From the NCBI GenBank assembly GCA_020086605.1, contig JACBWW010000007.1, forward strand, positions 19,723,752 through 19,787,751: a stretch of DNA of 64,000 nt, read 5' to 3'. Numbering within the stretch: the stretch's first letter is position 1; each line of letters starts with the position of its first letter. Below the pieces are notes generated by a model. That model ran no database searches, was not told where the DNA came from, and was given only the letters and a program-made list of their open reading frames with translations. The stretch is from Lanius collurio. Lineage: Eukaryota > Chordata > Aves > Passeriformes > Laniidae. A program made the position numbers and the translations under genes. Of this stretch, positions 1-11,722 are shown in pieces.

Positions 1-138
1 CAGCACTTACAGAGCCACCTGTTCCTCACCTCACCCCACCAATGCAGGCTGGAGGTGCAAAGGAGCTGGGAGGGGACACAGAAGGGACAGCTGGCCCCAA
101 CTGTTCAGAGTGATATCACCATATGGCCTCATGATCAG

Positions 139-146
139 CATAAAAA
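139..146 (+). promoter_or_regulatory. LTR TATA-like box (CATAAAAA)
   Basis: The AT-rich core promoter box lies at the equivalent position of the TATATAAA box in the LTR at 24124-24721. One base differs from a classical TATA box, so activity is doubtful. Confidence 0.45.
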
Positions 147-324
147 GCTGGGGAAAGGAGGAAGAAGGAGGATGTTCAGAGTGATGGCATTTGTCTTCCT
201 AAGATGCCATTATATGTGATGGAGCCCAGCTTCCCTGGAGATGGCTGAACACCTGCCTGCTGATAGGATGTGGTGAATTTATTTTTCTTATGCTTTCCTT
301 ATGTGTGCACTTTTTGCTTAACCT

Positions 325-330
325 ATTAAA
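325..330 (+). terminator. LTR polyadenylation signal ATTAAA
   Basis: The hexamer ATTAAA lies in the R/U5-like part of the LTR, in the same context (CTATTAAACT) as in the copy at 24124-24721. It marks where retroviral transcripts would have been cleaved. It is on the strand opposite to MYO16 and should not affect MYO16 transcripts. Confidence 0.5.
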
Positions 331-1681
331 CTTTCTCTCAGCCCACAAGTTTTCTCACTTTTACGCTTCTAATTCTTTCCCCCATCCTGACCTGGGTGGA
401 GTGAACAAGAGACGGCGTGGGGCTGAGCTGTCGTGACATGAAGAGAGTTTGAACAGTGCAGAGGTCAAGCGAAGGTTACCCACTCTTACGTATCAATTAA
501 AAGTATTTGAAGCTAAAAATTGTCTTTTGTGAAGGAACAATTAGACTTCATGTGATGGGTAGAAGTTTAAAGTTGCAGCCATTTAAAGGGATACTGCGAG
601 GACTAAACGCTACAGCTAACAAAGCAGGAGCAGCATCTAAATACTGGTGCACAGACATTCTGTAACTCTAGTAGCATAGGACAAAGAACATTGGATCCTA
701 AGCTACTTGGCTAGTGTTTAAATTCAATATAGAACAAGTGTGGGAAATTAATATAAAATGTTGCAATACATCCAAAATGATACAAAAAGATTGCACCCAA
801 CCGGATGAAACTGCTGACAGAGCATCCAGTCCTGAGCCTTCCAAAGGTAGTGAGGCAAGACAGAGCAGATACTTCCAATAAATCTGGTTGCTATTCATAC
901 TTGCTTAAGAGATTTCATGTGGGCACAAATGTATATAAGCCTACACATCTTTGTTCTTAAATAAAAGGCACTTCAGCACTCTCTTCAACCCGCTACAGGA
1001 GCTTCCTTCATACAAAATCCATGAAAAGCAATTCCCTATGCCACGGGGAGAACAGGCAATGCTGATGCAGTCGAGCAGTGACTGATGAACATGACCTTTG
1101 CTACCTCATTGGCACGTACAGCAGCCAGACCCCTATGGACCCCTTCTGATCTCTGCATCTCCTCACGTGCGAGCGGCTGCCCCCGGGTAAGTTCCTCACG
1201 GACTGACTGTTCAGCAGACACGGGATGGATCTCCTGGCTGTACAGTCCAGGGCATCCCCTCCCTTTGCTGACAGCTACAAAACTGAGAAGACATGAGTAT
1301 GTCCCTGGAAAGCTATACCACCTAGGGTAAAGTGCTGGACATTATGGAAAGAAATAGCTTCAAGCATTTCATTCTGCATCTATTCCAAAAACAGGGCTCA
1401 CAATCCCAACAGCCTTCTAACAGGACATGGCAGCAGATTACCACATTGCAAACAGCTACAGCTCCTCCTAGTTTGCCGTGAATGAGCTTTGATTTTGTCA
1501 TTCCTATCCACCAGAGCAAAGAAATTGTGAGTTACCACAGCTAAGATGATGAATGACAAGTCACTATCTTGTATTAGCCACAGAAACATGAAGACCACCA
1601 GAAGTGGGATAAAGTCATAAACTGGATATGTTTCAGCAAATCTTCATTGATAGCCTTCTGGGATCTACATTTACCATATAG

Positions 1682-1683
<2 letters not shown>

Positions 1684-1726
<43 letters not shown>
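1684..1726. repeat. Poly-T homopolymer, 43 bases
   Basis: This is an uninterrupted run of 43 T. On the MYO16-sense strand it is poly-A. It could be the tail of a minus-strand retroposed copy, but I recognise no element to its right. Length may be an assembly or polymorphism variable. Confidence 0.95.
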
Positions 1727-3245
1727 CTATTTACCCTTCAGGAAATGTTTTGAAGTGCTCACTGAGGAAATCTCCTCTAGCTTCTGTGACAGTTTTCCAG
1801 AAATCAGAATTGAACTATTAAAGGACCATACGGTTACCTTTTAGGTGACGTATTTAAAACAGAAAATATGTATTGTCAGGGCTATAAAGTCAGCCCAGAA
1901 GAAATATTTATTTAAAGTAACTCCTGAGGTTACAAGAAGTGTTATTTTTTCTTCCAATGAAAATCTGTGGCATAATAGAAGCTGACTGTAGCTCATATTG
2001 GCATTATTGAGGCTCATGCTACACATTAGACATGGTCCATGAAACACTCTAACCTCAAGGCAAAGTAATTTCTAATGTGAATTGCTCACGCAAAGGGCAC
2101 TCAGAATTGTGAAAAATAAGTCTCTCCAACTTCAATTTTCATCTTTACTTTGTCAAATATTATTAAAGACAGCAATATCACGGTTCAAAAACTACTGCTT
2201 ATCCAAGAATATTTCCCTTCCTCTGACATCTCTAAAAATCTTTAAATCTCAAAATTTAAAAATCTTTATTTTGACTCTAGAAGGGAGAGTATAAAGTTAT
2301 TATTTATCCAGTCAAGGAAATTCTGCCTCTAAAAGTGCTGACCACCTAAATTGTGGGCAAATTTACCAGATGTTATTGGAAATAATATGGACAATTCAAA
2401 CTTTATCTGCAAAAATACATACAGGTGTACCTCTGCTTATCAAAATTTTAATATATTAGATAACCTATTCACATCAAATTATTAGAAAGTACTTAGAACC
2501 TTCACAAGAAGGCAACTTGTGGCCAACAGGGACCAAATCAAATAACATTCAAATGATGGGACTGGAAATTAATTTAGATATAACCCTGTGTAGAAATACT
2601 TGAGGTTTAATTAGATGGAGCTTCTTGCAAAAAAAGGCAAGGAAAATTTTACAAATGTCCTCAACTATTCCTATTAATGACAACAACAGCACTGCATTCA
2701 GAATTTCTGAAAATTACCCCAATGACAAGAGTTTCCCATAATACAAGAGTTTTTATAAATGAACTGTTCTATTCTAATTTGTTTATCAGTCTACGAGTAC
2801 ACGCAGAATAGAAAAGATACACAGGCTTCAGAGGTATTTACACTGGACAGATCAAGGTAATACAAGAGATAAAACATTACTGTCCTTGAAGATTTGGCCC
2901 TGAGCAAACTCTTTTCTAAGCAGAAGGAATGGACTAAGTAATCTCCCAAAGAGATTTCATGAAATGTATCACCAAGTATACAGTCTAAAAATATTTCTTT
3001 CTTCCCTTTACTTGTAACATTGAAATACAATTGTAAATATAATAAGAAATGCTTACCTTGCAATGACCTATTCAAAACATGAAAATTTAAAAATGATACA
3101 AAAATATTAAAAAACTTTAAGTCAGACTGTGCTCTGTTTCTGCACTATTTTAAAGAGCAATATTAAGTGAACTTAGAGAAAGAGCTGCATTAATATCATT
3201 GTATAAAATAGGGGTTTGTGCTCCTAGGAATGGAAGCACAAAACA

Positions 3246-3848
3246 GAACCAGAGAATCATTTAGGTTGGAAAGGACATTTAAGATCATTTAGTCCGACCA
3301 TTAATTCAGCATTGCCAAGTCCACCACTAAACCATGGCCCTATCTGTCACATCTACACACTTGTAAATACTTCCAGGGATGATGACTGCCACTGCTATGG
3401 GCCACCTATTCCAATGCTGACTACTCTTTAGGCACAGAAAGCTTTTCCTAATATCTCATCTAAACTACCCCTGGTGTGACTTGAGGCCATTTTCTCTTGT
3501 CCTGTTGCTTGCTACCTGGCAGGAGAGGCCAACCCCCGCCTTGCTACAACCTCCTTTCAGGTTTTTTCTGAGTCTTCTCTGTCCTAAACAATCCCAACTC
3601 CTTCAGATGCTTTTCATAGGACTTGTGGTCCAGATCCTTCCCCAGCTCTGCTGCCCTTCCCTGGACTCGCTCCAGATCCTCAACGTCTTTTTTGTAGTGA
3701 GGGACCCTAATCTAAACACAGAATCTGAGGCGCAGCATCACCAGTGCCAAGTACAGGGTGACAATTCCTGGTCCTGCTGGCCACACTACTGCTGGCACAG
3801 GCCAGGATGCCATAGGCTTTCTTGGCCACCTGGGCACACTACTGTTCT
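3246..3848 (-). mobile_element. CR1 LINE 3' fragment
   Basis: The plus strand starts with AGAATCATTTAGGTTGGAAA, the reverse complement of a CR1 3' end. It then follows the CR1 antisense pattern: TTCCAGGGATGATGACTGCC, AAGCTTTTCCTAATATCTCA, CTTGAGGCCATTTTCTCTTG, GCTGCCCTTCCCTGGACTCG and TTTCTTGGCCACCTGGGCAC. It is therefore a 5'-truncated CR1 in minus orientation, the same as MYO16. There is no intact reverse transcriptase. The ORF at 3481-3861 is antisense translation of CR1 sequence. The truncated end is approximate. Confidence 0.92.
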
Positions 3849-4366
3849 CTACAAAGGATGAATTCTACATGTATTATATATTGGGTAAACTCAGCATTAG
3901 AAAGTCAAAGTTGTTTATAAAAATATTAAATTTGTCTTATTTTGACTGTCTACAAACACTTTTTTATGAATACTGAATATAAGTGAGCCAATATTTGCTT
4001 TTCACAGGAAGATAAGACTGTCTGAGAAATCAATCCTTAACAGAAAGTGACAAGGAGAAAAGAAAAGAAATTATCTGAATATCCCACTTGGGATTGGGCG
4101 CTTATCAGTGATATAAGCTCCTGACCACAGGGAAGAAATAGGAGATACTTGACATTGATGTTTGCAATTTATTTTCATTGAAGTCCTAAAAATGCTTTCT
4201 AAAATCCTGAGCACCAGAACAATTTCAAGAAAAAACCAAACACGATACATGCTTTCAGTGATATGATTAATAGCAATACGTTGCATTCATACAGCAGTTT
4301 CAGACCTGAGGGTGCTACATTCTGTCTCCTTTTCAAGCACACAATGCATTGGATTGCTTTACTTAC

Positions 4367-4510
4367 TAGTAGCAGTAGCAGGATGATATCAGGATTATCG
4401 CAGGCACAGGCTACATGCATTGACGTCCAAAAATCCTCATCTTGATGATTTACATTGACTCCTCTGTCAATTAGAATTTCTGCAGCAAATGCATTATCAT
4501 AGCGAGCACA
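4367..4510 (-). CDS. MYO16: MYO16 third coding exon (ankyrin repeats)
   Basis: This 144-bp exon is in phase 0 at both ends and encodes 48 residues. They run from [20 protein letters not shown] through [19 protein letters not shown] to PDIILLLLL. The pattern of an [12 protein letters not shown] helix and loop followed by [19 protein letters not shown] is that of ankyrin repeats and corresponds to the MYO16 ankyrin domain, which in the family binds PP1 and sits before the motor. The acceptor is TTCTTTTTTCTTCTAG, with CTAAC as a plausible branch site just upstream. The donor is CTA|GTAAGTAA, a near-perfect consensus. One oddity is that the usual TPLH-like tetrapeptide reads TSMH here, where I recall TPMH in the mammalian protein. 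The next exon, expected to begin at an AGANV-like segment, is not visible between here and the left edge. Confidence 0.94.
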
Positions 4511-7500
4511 CTAGAAGAAAAAAGAACAGGTTAGAGATGATGTTTTCCTCAGTGTACAACAAAATTTATTACATACAATTTAAATTGGGCAGACAACACA
4601 CTGTAGTTAACCTATTGTGTTTGTAGGGAACAACAGCTGAGAAATCTACAGAAATAACTGTGTGGAGATTACCAGTTCCATGTGCATGATTCACAGACTC
4701 CTCTGTTTCCTGTATGACATCTGCTGAATCTACAGTAAGGACAGACTTTTTGCTGTTCAATATTGTCATTCAAAGCAGTGCACAGGCATCAGTGCATGAT
4801 GATCACATCATGAGTAGTGGCATCTAAGTATGTGTACACCCACACATACACATGTCCACACATACATGAATTTCTGCCTTTTACAAAGTTCACGGCAATA
4901 ATACACCCCTCTTCATACCCCACTTCTATTTCCAATCCACTAACTATACTGATTCCTGCTCAAGCCTCTCTGCCAGATAAATACTCTGCACACTAAGGGT
5001 GTTTTTGTGGGGGCAGAGGGATGCACATGTGTATGTGTGTGCATTTCTACATCTTGGTCATGCTTACAAATTTTAGTAGAGAAGAAAAAAATGGCCTAGA
5101 CATTGTTTTGAACTTACTCCTCTGTCACATTTGTGACTTTTTACGCATAAAATTATGGATAATACCGTAAAAGACAATCAAGGCACCTCAGTTAAGATCC
5201 TTACTCTAGCCTTACACACAATCTCAGTAACTCTTTAGAGATTTATTTCAATCTGGAATGGAAGCCAGGATAATAAAGTAAGAGGAGAAGAAAGAAAAGT
5301 GTGTAACTGAATTTGACTGTGAAGTTAAGATATAGCTGAGGTCTTCAGCTGAATGCAGCAGCTACATGTACCCCTGCATTCATAAACGGACATAACCCAG
5401 AAGAGGAATGTAAATTCTATCAACACAGATAGAATTGATTTCCACATATACTGACCATTAAATTATAAAACAGAAATTAAGTTCTGATGTATTTCCTTTA
5501 GCTTGCAACTTATCTGTCAGCTCTAGACATAGTTTTGTTTTGTTGCATTAGTATCATTTATTGTATCAATACAACTTAAACTGAGCGGTTCTATGTCGAA
5601 ATTTTAACAAATCAGAGGTAAGACATTTTATATTACAGACCAGCATAATCTAACAGCAACCACATTTTGAAGGCATTGTTAAGTTAAAAAAAAATTCTAC
5701 AGATGACCAGTATCACTGAGCCATTTTTTGTATTAATAATAGACATAGAGCATTTTGTGATTAGTTGCAGCTTAGATTTGTTGCTGCTCCTTGATTCTTG
5801 CCTAATGGATTTTGTGAAACAATTGGACAAGCTCAGTTAAAGTTCCAGAATAAAACTGTTACACATATACTTTCTTACAAGGGCAGGGGTGGGTGACTGC
5901 CTGTGTGAATTGATATGGCACCATGGGCTCCCCACTGAATGGGCAGCTCAGCTAAGTACTCGCTTTTTATTGTACATTTCCTCCCATGAAATCTAAAGAG
6001 ACTTCAGTGAATATCTTTGAATTGCCCACATCTTCCCTAGACTCCATCATACTGGGATAATGTTTACAGAGATAAAAGCAGAATCTTTATCAAGTGTCAC
6101 ATTTGATTTTTTTAAGAATTATATCACATTTTGGAAGTTAACTGATGTAGAATAGGAAGAAGGAATTATATAACGAATCAGATCTTATGAAAAATGTCAA
6201 GATAAATAGATTTTCCATTCATTCTGACATAAAAACATTTTGCTTACAACTGGAAAGAATAAACACTAAGCCCCCCTTCTGACAACGCAGTTTCACAGTG
6301 GTAAAACTAACAATTAAGAATATAGCACAGGTGCATGCCAAATTACTAGTTTCAATTCTTGCTAGAAAATAAACTTGGTTTATCTGTTGCCCTGTATCAT
6401 AGTTCTTCGCTCCTCGCTGTACTGCTCCCAAATCAGGGTCAAATCCCAATTTCACTGAATTCAGGTTTGCTGCTATCTCCAGTAGGATGAGCATTTTCCT
6501 GTAAATGAACTACGAGTACTTACACGTAACTCTGACTAAACTGAGGCAGTAGGTTACACATAGCTCTCTATTGCAAATTTCTTACTGCAGAAAGCTGTCC
6601 TTCCTTTGGAAGCCTGTGAAGCAGCAGGTACCAGTTGAGAGATACTGATTGTGACAGTGAACTGGGGAGTGATGCAGATCAACAAACCTAAAACAACACA
6701 GTTCAGCTGCAGCTAAACTATACAAAATCTCTGAAGAATATTTTTTTTTTTATTTTATTTTAAAATGCCTTACACTTATGTCAAATCATCCACACTGAAG
6801 ATAAAGATTGTCTCCTAGGGCTTTTGCCACGGGGTAAGATTTGGGATGCCTCTGTTTTGGGAATCTCAAAGATAACATCTCATTTAGACAGCATTTTTAA
6901 AGAGTGATTGAGCACCTTTACAGCAGACAAATAGTTGGAGGAGAGAATAGAGAATTAAACTTTCTCTCTTCCAAATCAGTACTGCACTCTCCTCTTACTT
7001 TGGCCTCTGTTTCCTAAAGTCCTTGCTAAATAGAACGGCCATGGAAGATGGAAAACACAGATTAATTACATAACTGAAAAGCTGTATCTTCCAAGAACAT
7101 GGTCACTGGTGTGCTGGAGTCCAGTAATATTACAGGGGCTCTTTTTCATCAATAAATTGCTCTATTTTGTATGCACACTATGAGAAACTCAATCCAAGTG
7201 TTTTAAAATGAAACACTCTGCCAGTAGACTTTTTGTTTCTTTGCTCAGTTGCATTTCTTTTAGGCACAGTGTGCAACAAAGTTGGATCCAAATGTGTTAA
7301 AATAGTTTCACATTGAATAGAGAGCCTGTCTGCAACTGAAGCATCACAGACAAAAGAAAAAGATCATAAGATGTAGGAATTAATTATGAATTTTGCTACT
7401 GGTTTCAGCAATGTCAAAATTCTGCTCCTATGGTATTTTCTGACTGCCTGTCAGTTTTTCCTCCACATGCCCTTACCTCTTGTTTTTATTTTGGTTATTA

Positions 7501-7977
7501 TATACAAATTGTTTTTCTTTTATCTTCTTGTTACTTAAACTGAATTTTTATGCAAATAATGATAAACTAAATGCAAACAATGTGTTAACTATCCACAGGT
7601 AGGAAACCAGTGCAAGAAAATATGCACAGAAACAAAAGTAAATATGCTAAATCATAGGGTTTTTCATATAGGAACTATGAATCTGTGAACCATATAATTT
7701 TGTATTTGGAATCAAGCAATATTTCCTTTGTTCTTTCTTACTGCACAGATAATTTATAAATAAAACATTTCATTCTCCTTTGTTAGATACCACTTCTATG
7801 ACATTATCCATTCTTTTGTAAGCAATTTGAAAATGACCATTTATTTTAAAAGCATTGCTGAAGGCAATCATAGGCACAGCAAGGCTCAGTGTAGTTAAAA
7901 AGAAAATATTGCGAAGTTACTCACTATCCCACCATATTTATCCACAGTCACTAACACTAATCTTCAATCCCTCTTAC
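4511..7977 (-). other. MYO16: MYO16 intron between second and third coding exons
   Basis: This 3,467-bp intron is bounded by GTAAGAG at 7977 and TTCTAG ending at 4511 (minus strand). It contains two short TG/CA-rich stretches (about 4839-4868 and 5020-5044) and an A/T-rich run near 6741-6762. No transposable element or RNA gene could be recognised. Confidence 0.88.
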
Positions 7978-8048
7978 CAGATGGAGCAAGGAGCCTCCTG
8001 AGGAAAGAAGCATATGAGGGTCAGCACCATCCTTCAACAGCCGTAGCA
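7978..8048 (-). CDS. MYO16: MYO16 second coding exon (start of ankyrin repeats)
   Basis: This is a 71-bp exon. With the single base carried over from the previous exon it encodes exactly 24 codons: [20 protein letters not shown] followed by LLHL. This is the end of one ankyrin-like helix pair and the beginning of the next repeat, and it follows HDDKE directly in MYO16. The acceptor is CTTTGATATTTCAG with a pyrimidine-rich tract upstream. The donor is CTG|GTAAGAG, close to consensus. The phase is 1 in and 0 out, and both neighbours fit. The exon is too short to appear as an ORF and is identified by homology plus splice sites. The peptide differs from the mammalian protein as I remember it only by conservative changes (for example D for E in LLKDGADP), so purifying selection is likely. 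It sits 25.5 kb downstream of the first coding exon. Confidence 0.93.
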
Positions 8049-11000
8049 CTGAAATATCAAAGAAAAGGGGAACAAGAGTTAATATATCTAATATACCAGC
8101 AGTATGCCAATTCTGAACTGTTAATAGGCTGATTCTTCATCATCTTCATTAGGGGATTTAATAATATATGCAACCCTCTTATATAACAGTGCAAAACTAT
8201 CATGTCTGTATTTGCCATCTCACCTGTTTTAATAGCTAAGCTTGTAAAGCAAAAGACCTTTGGTAATGAACAGTAAATATGGACAGTATGAAGGATTTTT
8301 CAAGTGATCATATCAGTTTTGTACATTGGAGAGCGAAGGGGAGAGCTGGAGCAAAGAGCCGTGTCAAGGTCACAATCACCTGACCAGTTCATTTAGGACC
8401 AAAATCAAAGTTAACTGCTGCTATTTTATTTTGCAAAGTTCCCATGCAATATATTGGATTTTCCAGTAAATACTTGAAACTAGTATTTGTAACTGATATA
8501 ACTTGAAATTAATCATTGTGCCAAAGTTAAATGATCTGCACTCAATTTAACCTTTCCAGTGCATTGGCAGATCATTGATGCAGCATAATCGTTAAAACAA
8601 TATTTGGAGCCAAACTCCACTCCCAGTTACATGTATCAAACCCCTTTGAAATGAAAACAGGCTTATAAATGCAAGCAAAACCACAACCCTTCACACTGGT
8701 GCTCACTCAAGTGTGCAAATTCAGCACTTTCCCCCCATGGTCTTTATTGCCTTTGTAACCTTTTGACTCTGAATCAAAGCACTGACTAATTCAGGGAAGC
8801 AGTGCTCATTCCTTGAGCAGAACTGCACAGTAGCAATGCCTGACAGTACCAGGGGACTCCACACCAGCACTGCAACCCTGTCTTCACTAAACTGGCATGA
8901 CAAACCCTTTTAAAAGACCTCTCTCCATGAGAATAACTGCCAATAATGTTGCCCGAGTAGGAGTACAGGTGATTCTGTCTCTATCATCTGGAAATCTTGA
9001 GCTTAGTTTTTAGTTAAGATCCTGTATGGACTTGTGCAAAAAACTGCAAACAAATTTTAAGTGTGAATACCCCAGAAATGGGTTCCACTGAGATGTCTAT
9101 CCTACAGGATGGCCAGAGACTTGTCTCAAGGCTCTTCTGTGAATCTGTCAAGAGACTCACAAACACCACCTCTTTACTATCTATATATTTTCTGTGTGTG
9201 TTTTTTTTTTTCCTCAAGAATATATTTTAACTCCTTTTTCTTTGTACATACAAACTTCTCACAACATTCCGACACCCACTTAAACTACTTGAAAGGGGAT
9301 TTGGTTAAATAGTTGCAAGCTGGTAAAATTAGAGTGAAACACTTGATATCATTATTACTAGAGACATTATATAGCAAAAGCACACTACTATAATGGACAA
9401 ATATTTACAATAGTTAGGCAAATCCATTTAATCTTTCACTCTTTTTTAAACTTTGAAAATCAAAGATCAATCAAAAGTACTGCATAAATTCTTATTTTAT
9501 GAATAGCTCCATGTTACCTACATCTCCTCACCAAAGGTTTTGCCTCATTTAATTTATATAACTGTAAAAGACTTACAAGTTCTGGCAAATGCCACTTTGA
9601 AAGTTATTATTAGAAGTCCCTGTTGTCCCCAGCACATTCACCAAAAGTAGAATTGAAGCATTAGCTAACACACAATAAAAGAAACTGCACAACATCTGTT
9701 AAGCAAGATGAACAGCACAGAACCATAGTGGGAAGGTACAGAAGTATTTACAAAATTTCACAACTTTGGGAGAAATGGATGAACAAAAAAAGCAAACCAT
9801 TTCCTTTCTGCTCTTTTAGAGCCACAAATCTCGTACTGAACACACACTTGTCCTCATCCAGAGAGCGACCATTAAAAACAGAGGTTCAGAACTAAGTTCC
9901 CTCGTTTTTTTAATACCTAAATTTCTTACCAGGTATGGAGGTGCTCTTTCTACCTCAGGTTTAAAGTAGTAAAGATTTATTATAAGTCCTCCTTCCTTAA
10001 ACAGGCATGCAACTACAACCTTAACTCAAGGGTTAATATTTCCAGTGTTCCTACGTTATACCATTTCTTTAGTAGGGCAGAAAATAATTCCATATCACAG
10101 GAGATTTCTTAAGACTCTTTAAATAATTTAATTCTCCCAATCCCATCAGAATTTCACCTGAAGAAATTAATACTCCAAAGTGTTCCCTTTCCTCCATCCC
10201 ATTTTCCAGAGGAAAAAAAAAACAATTCACACATCATGTGGCAGCAGGGCAAGCATATGGTGGGTTGGTGGCACAAGTCTTATATTGACTAAGACTGATA
10301 ATGAAATAGCATCCTCAGTCTACAAGATGGGATAAGACAGGCAAGGTGTTACCCAAAGGAGGCTGTTCCCTTCCCCCACTGACAAAGGGACTTACACAAC
10401 TTTACATCTGGCTATCTCTGCATGTGGGAACTGACTCTGATGGCATGAAAATAACACCAGCAAAAATAAAATGCAGAGTTTCTTGTTAGGTCAGTGGGTC
10501 TCAATCATTAAGAGCTTTGGGATCACCAAAAGCAGCTTTTGGATAGGTCCTTCCAAGCAAAGACACTGGATGAAGACCCTTCTCTTTTGGCAGAATCAGG
10601 ACACTCGGGAAGGTCCAGGGGTTGAGAAATTACATTTCTAACAGTATTCCACAAGAATTTCATCTGGAGCCTAAAATAGAAACCAAGAGACAGAAAGAAA
10701 CTCTGGCTACTCAGGTATAAAAAATATGGGCGATTTACTGGATCTCTTCCTCCCATCAACCCCCCAAAGACTTGGTTCTCATAAAGAAGCTATAGAAAAC
10801 AAAGTATTGCCTTTCCAGGTCTATTTTGCAGCTCCTTGCAGTTGAAACCAAAAGATGACAGACCATTTCTTTTACAAGCTTGAAATCCATAAGAATTTGT
10901 GGGTTTGCCTTGTGTTTTTTTCTCCCAGAAGAAATGCATACCAAAATTACAGCATAAAGAATTAATGTTAACTCTGATTTTCAAGCAGAATATTAAATAA

Positions 11001-11069
11001 TTGTTACCATAAACAAATTATTGAGTCACATACAAAAATATTAAGGAATGTGGATAGAAGATCAGTAGC

Positions 11070-11091
11070 TTTTTTTTTTTTTTTTTTTTTT
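11070..11091. repeat. Poly-T homopolymer, 22 bases
   Basis: This is a run of 22 T followed by AATCTGG. No recognisable retroposed body adjoins. Confidence 0.95.
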
Positions 11092-11689
11092 AATCTGGTG
11101 TATTTTTCCTTATTATTGCAGGCAAATGCTTCAGGAAATTTGCATCACACATACCAGCAGGGCAAGATATGCAAACTCTCAGCTGGGCAAAAGTCTGTGT
11201 CCTGAATCAGGATTATATGCTACATTCCCCTGCATTTAAAGCAAGTTAAAAAATTATTCTTTCCTTGAATTTATCCCCTCTGCAAAACATAGTTAAAAAA
11301 AAAAAAATCAAGAAAAGAAGATTACAGAAACAAAATCCCCCTTCCTACTTTGCAACTCAGATCATTTACTTAAGATTTCATTCATCAGTAGGAAAATCTT
11401 CACCTTATGTTCATATTTTCTTTTTCATAGCACTACTGCCTAGATGTAGTTAGATAGTAAATAACAGCTACTGCTAGTATTATGGGATTAACTGCCCTAA
11501 TGAGAGCAGAAAGTAATACAAAACTCAATTCAAGAAATGCTATATATCTTTTAATTAATGCAATTTTAAGGAAGCTTTCACAAGACTTTCTTTTAAATCT
11601 TGTTTTACTTGCAATCTTTCATGTAAGAAAATTTACATGCAAGATGAGACTGAAAAATGACTTAAAGGCAGGAAGCTAACATTTACCTA

Positions 11690-11722
11690 AAAAAAACCAA
11701 CCAACCAAACAAACAAAAAAAC
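11690..11722. repeat. A-rich (AACC)n/(AAAC)n simple repeat
   Basis: The tract reads AAAAAAAACCAACCAACC then AAACAAACAAAAAAAC. It is low-complexity sequence within the MYO16 intron. Confidence 0.8.

Larger units (their letters stand above)
1..438 (+). mobile_element. ERVL-like solo LTR, 5' part cut by the window edge
   Basis: This is the 3' two-thirds of an endogenous retrovirus LTR of the same family as 24124-24721. Shared blocks include GGAGGGGACACAG (71-83), the GATATC...CATGATCAGCATAAAAA core promoter region (112-146), TGGAGATGGCTGAACACCTG (235-254), a polyadenylation signal ATTAAA (325-330) and CAGCCCACAAGTTTTCTC (340-357). It ends near GTCGTGACA at 438. No internal retroviral sequence follows, so it looks like a solo LTR. 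The 5' end and target duplication lie outside the window. It inserted in the opposite orientation to MYO16. Confidence 0.85.
439..4366 (-). other. MYO16: MYO16 intron (partial), 3' of the third coding exon
   Basis: This is intronic sequence downstream, in MYO16 orientation, of the exon ending at 4367. It begins with the donor GTAAGTAA and continues past the left edge, since position 1-438 is an LTR fragment also inside the intron. It holds the CR1 fragment at about 3246-3848 and a 43-base poly-T at 1684-1726. I looked on the minus strand for the next ankyrin exon and saw none. The rest is AT-rich unique sequence in which I recognise nothing. Confidence 0.8.

Noticed and set aside
3481..3861. 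126-codon ORF
   Set aside because: It is the antisense strand of a CR1 fragment.
4199..4366. Extension of the ankyrin exon reading frame beyond 4367
   Set aside because: A near-consensus donor GTAAGTAA lies at 4366, and the residues beyond it do not look like MYO16.
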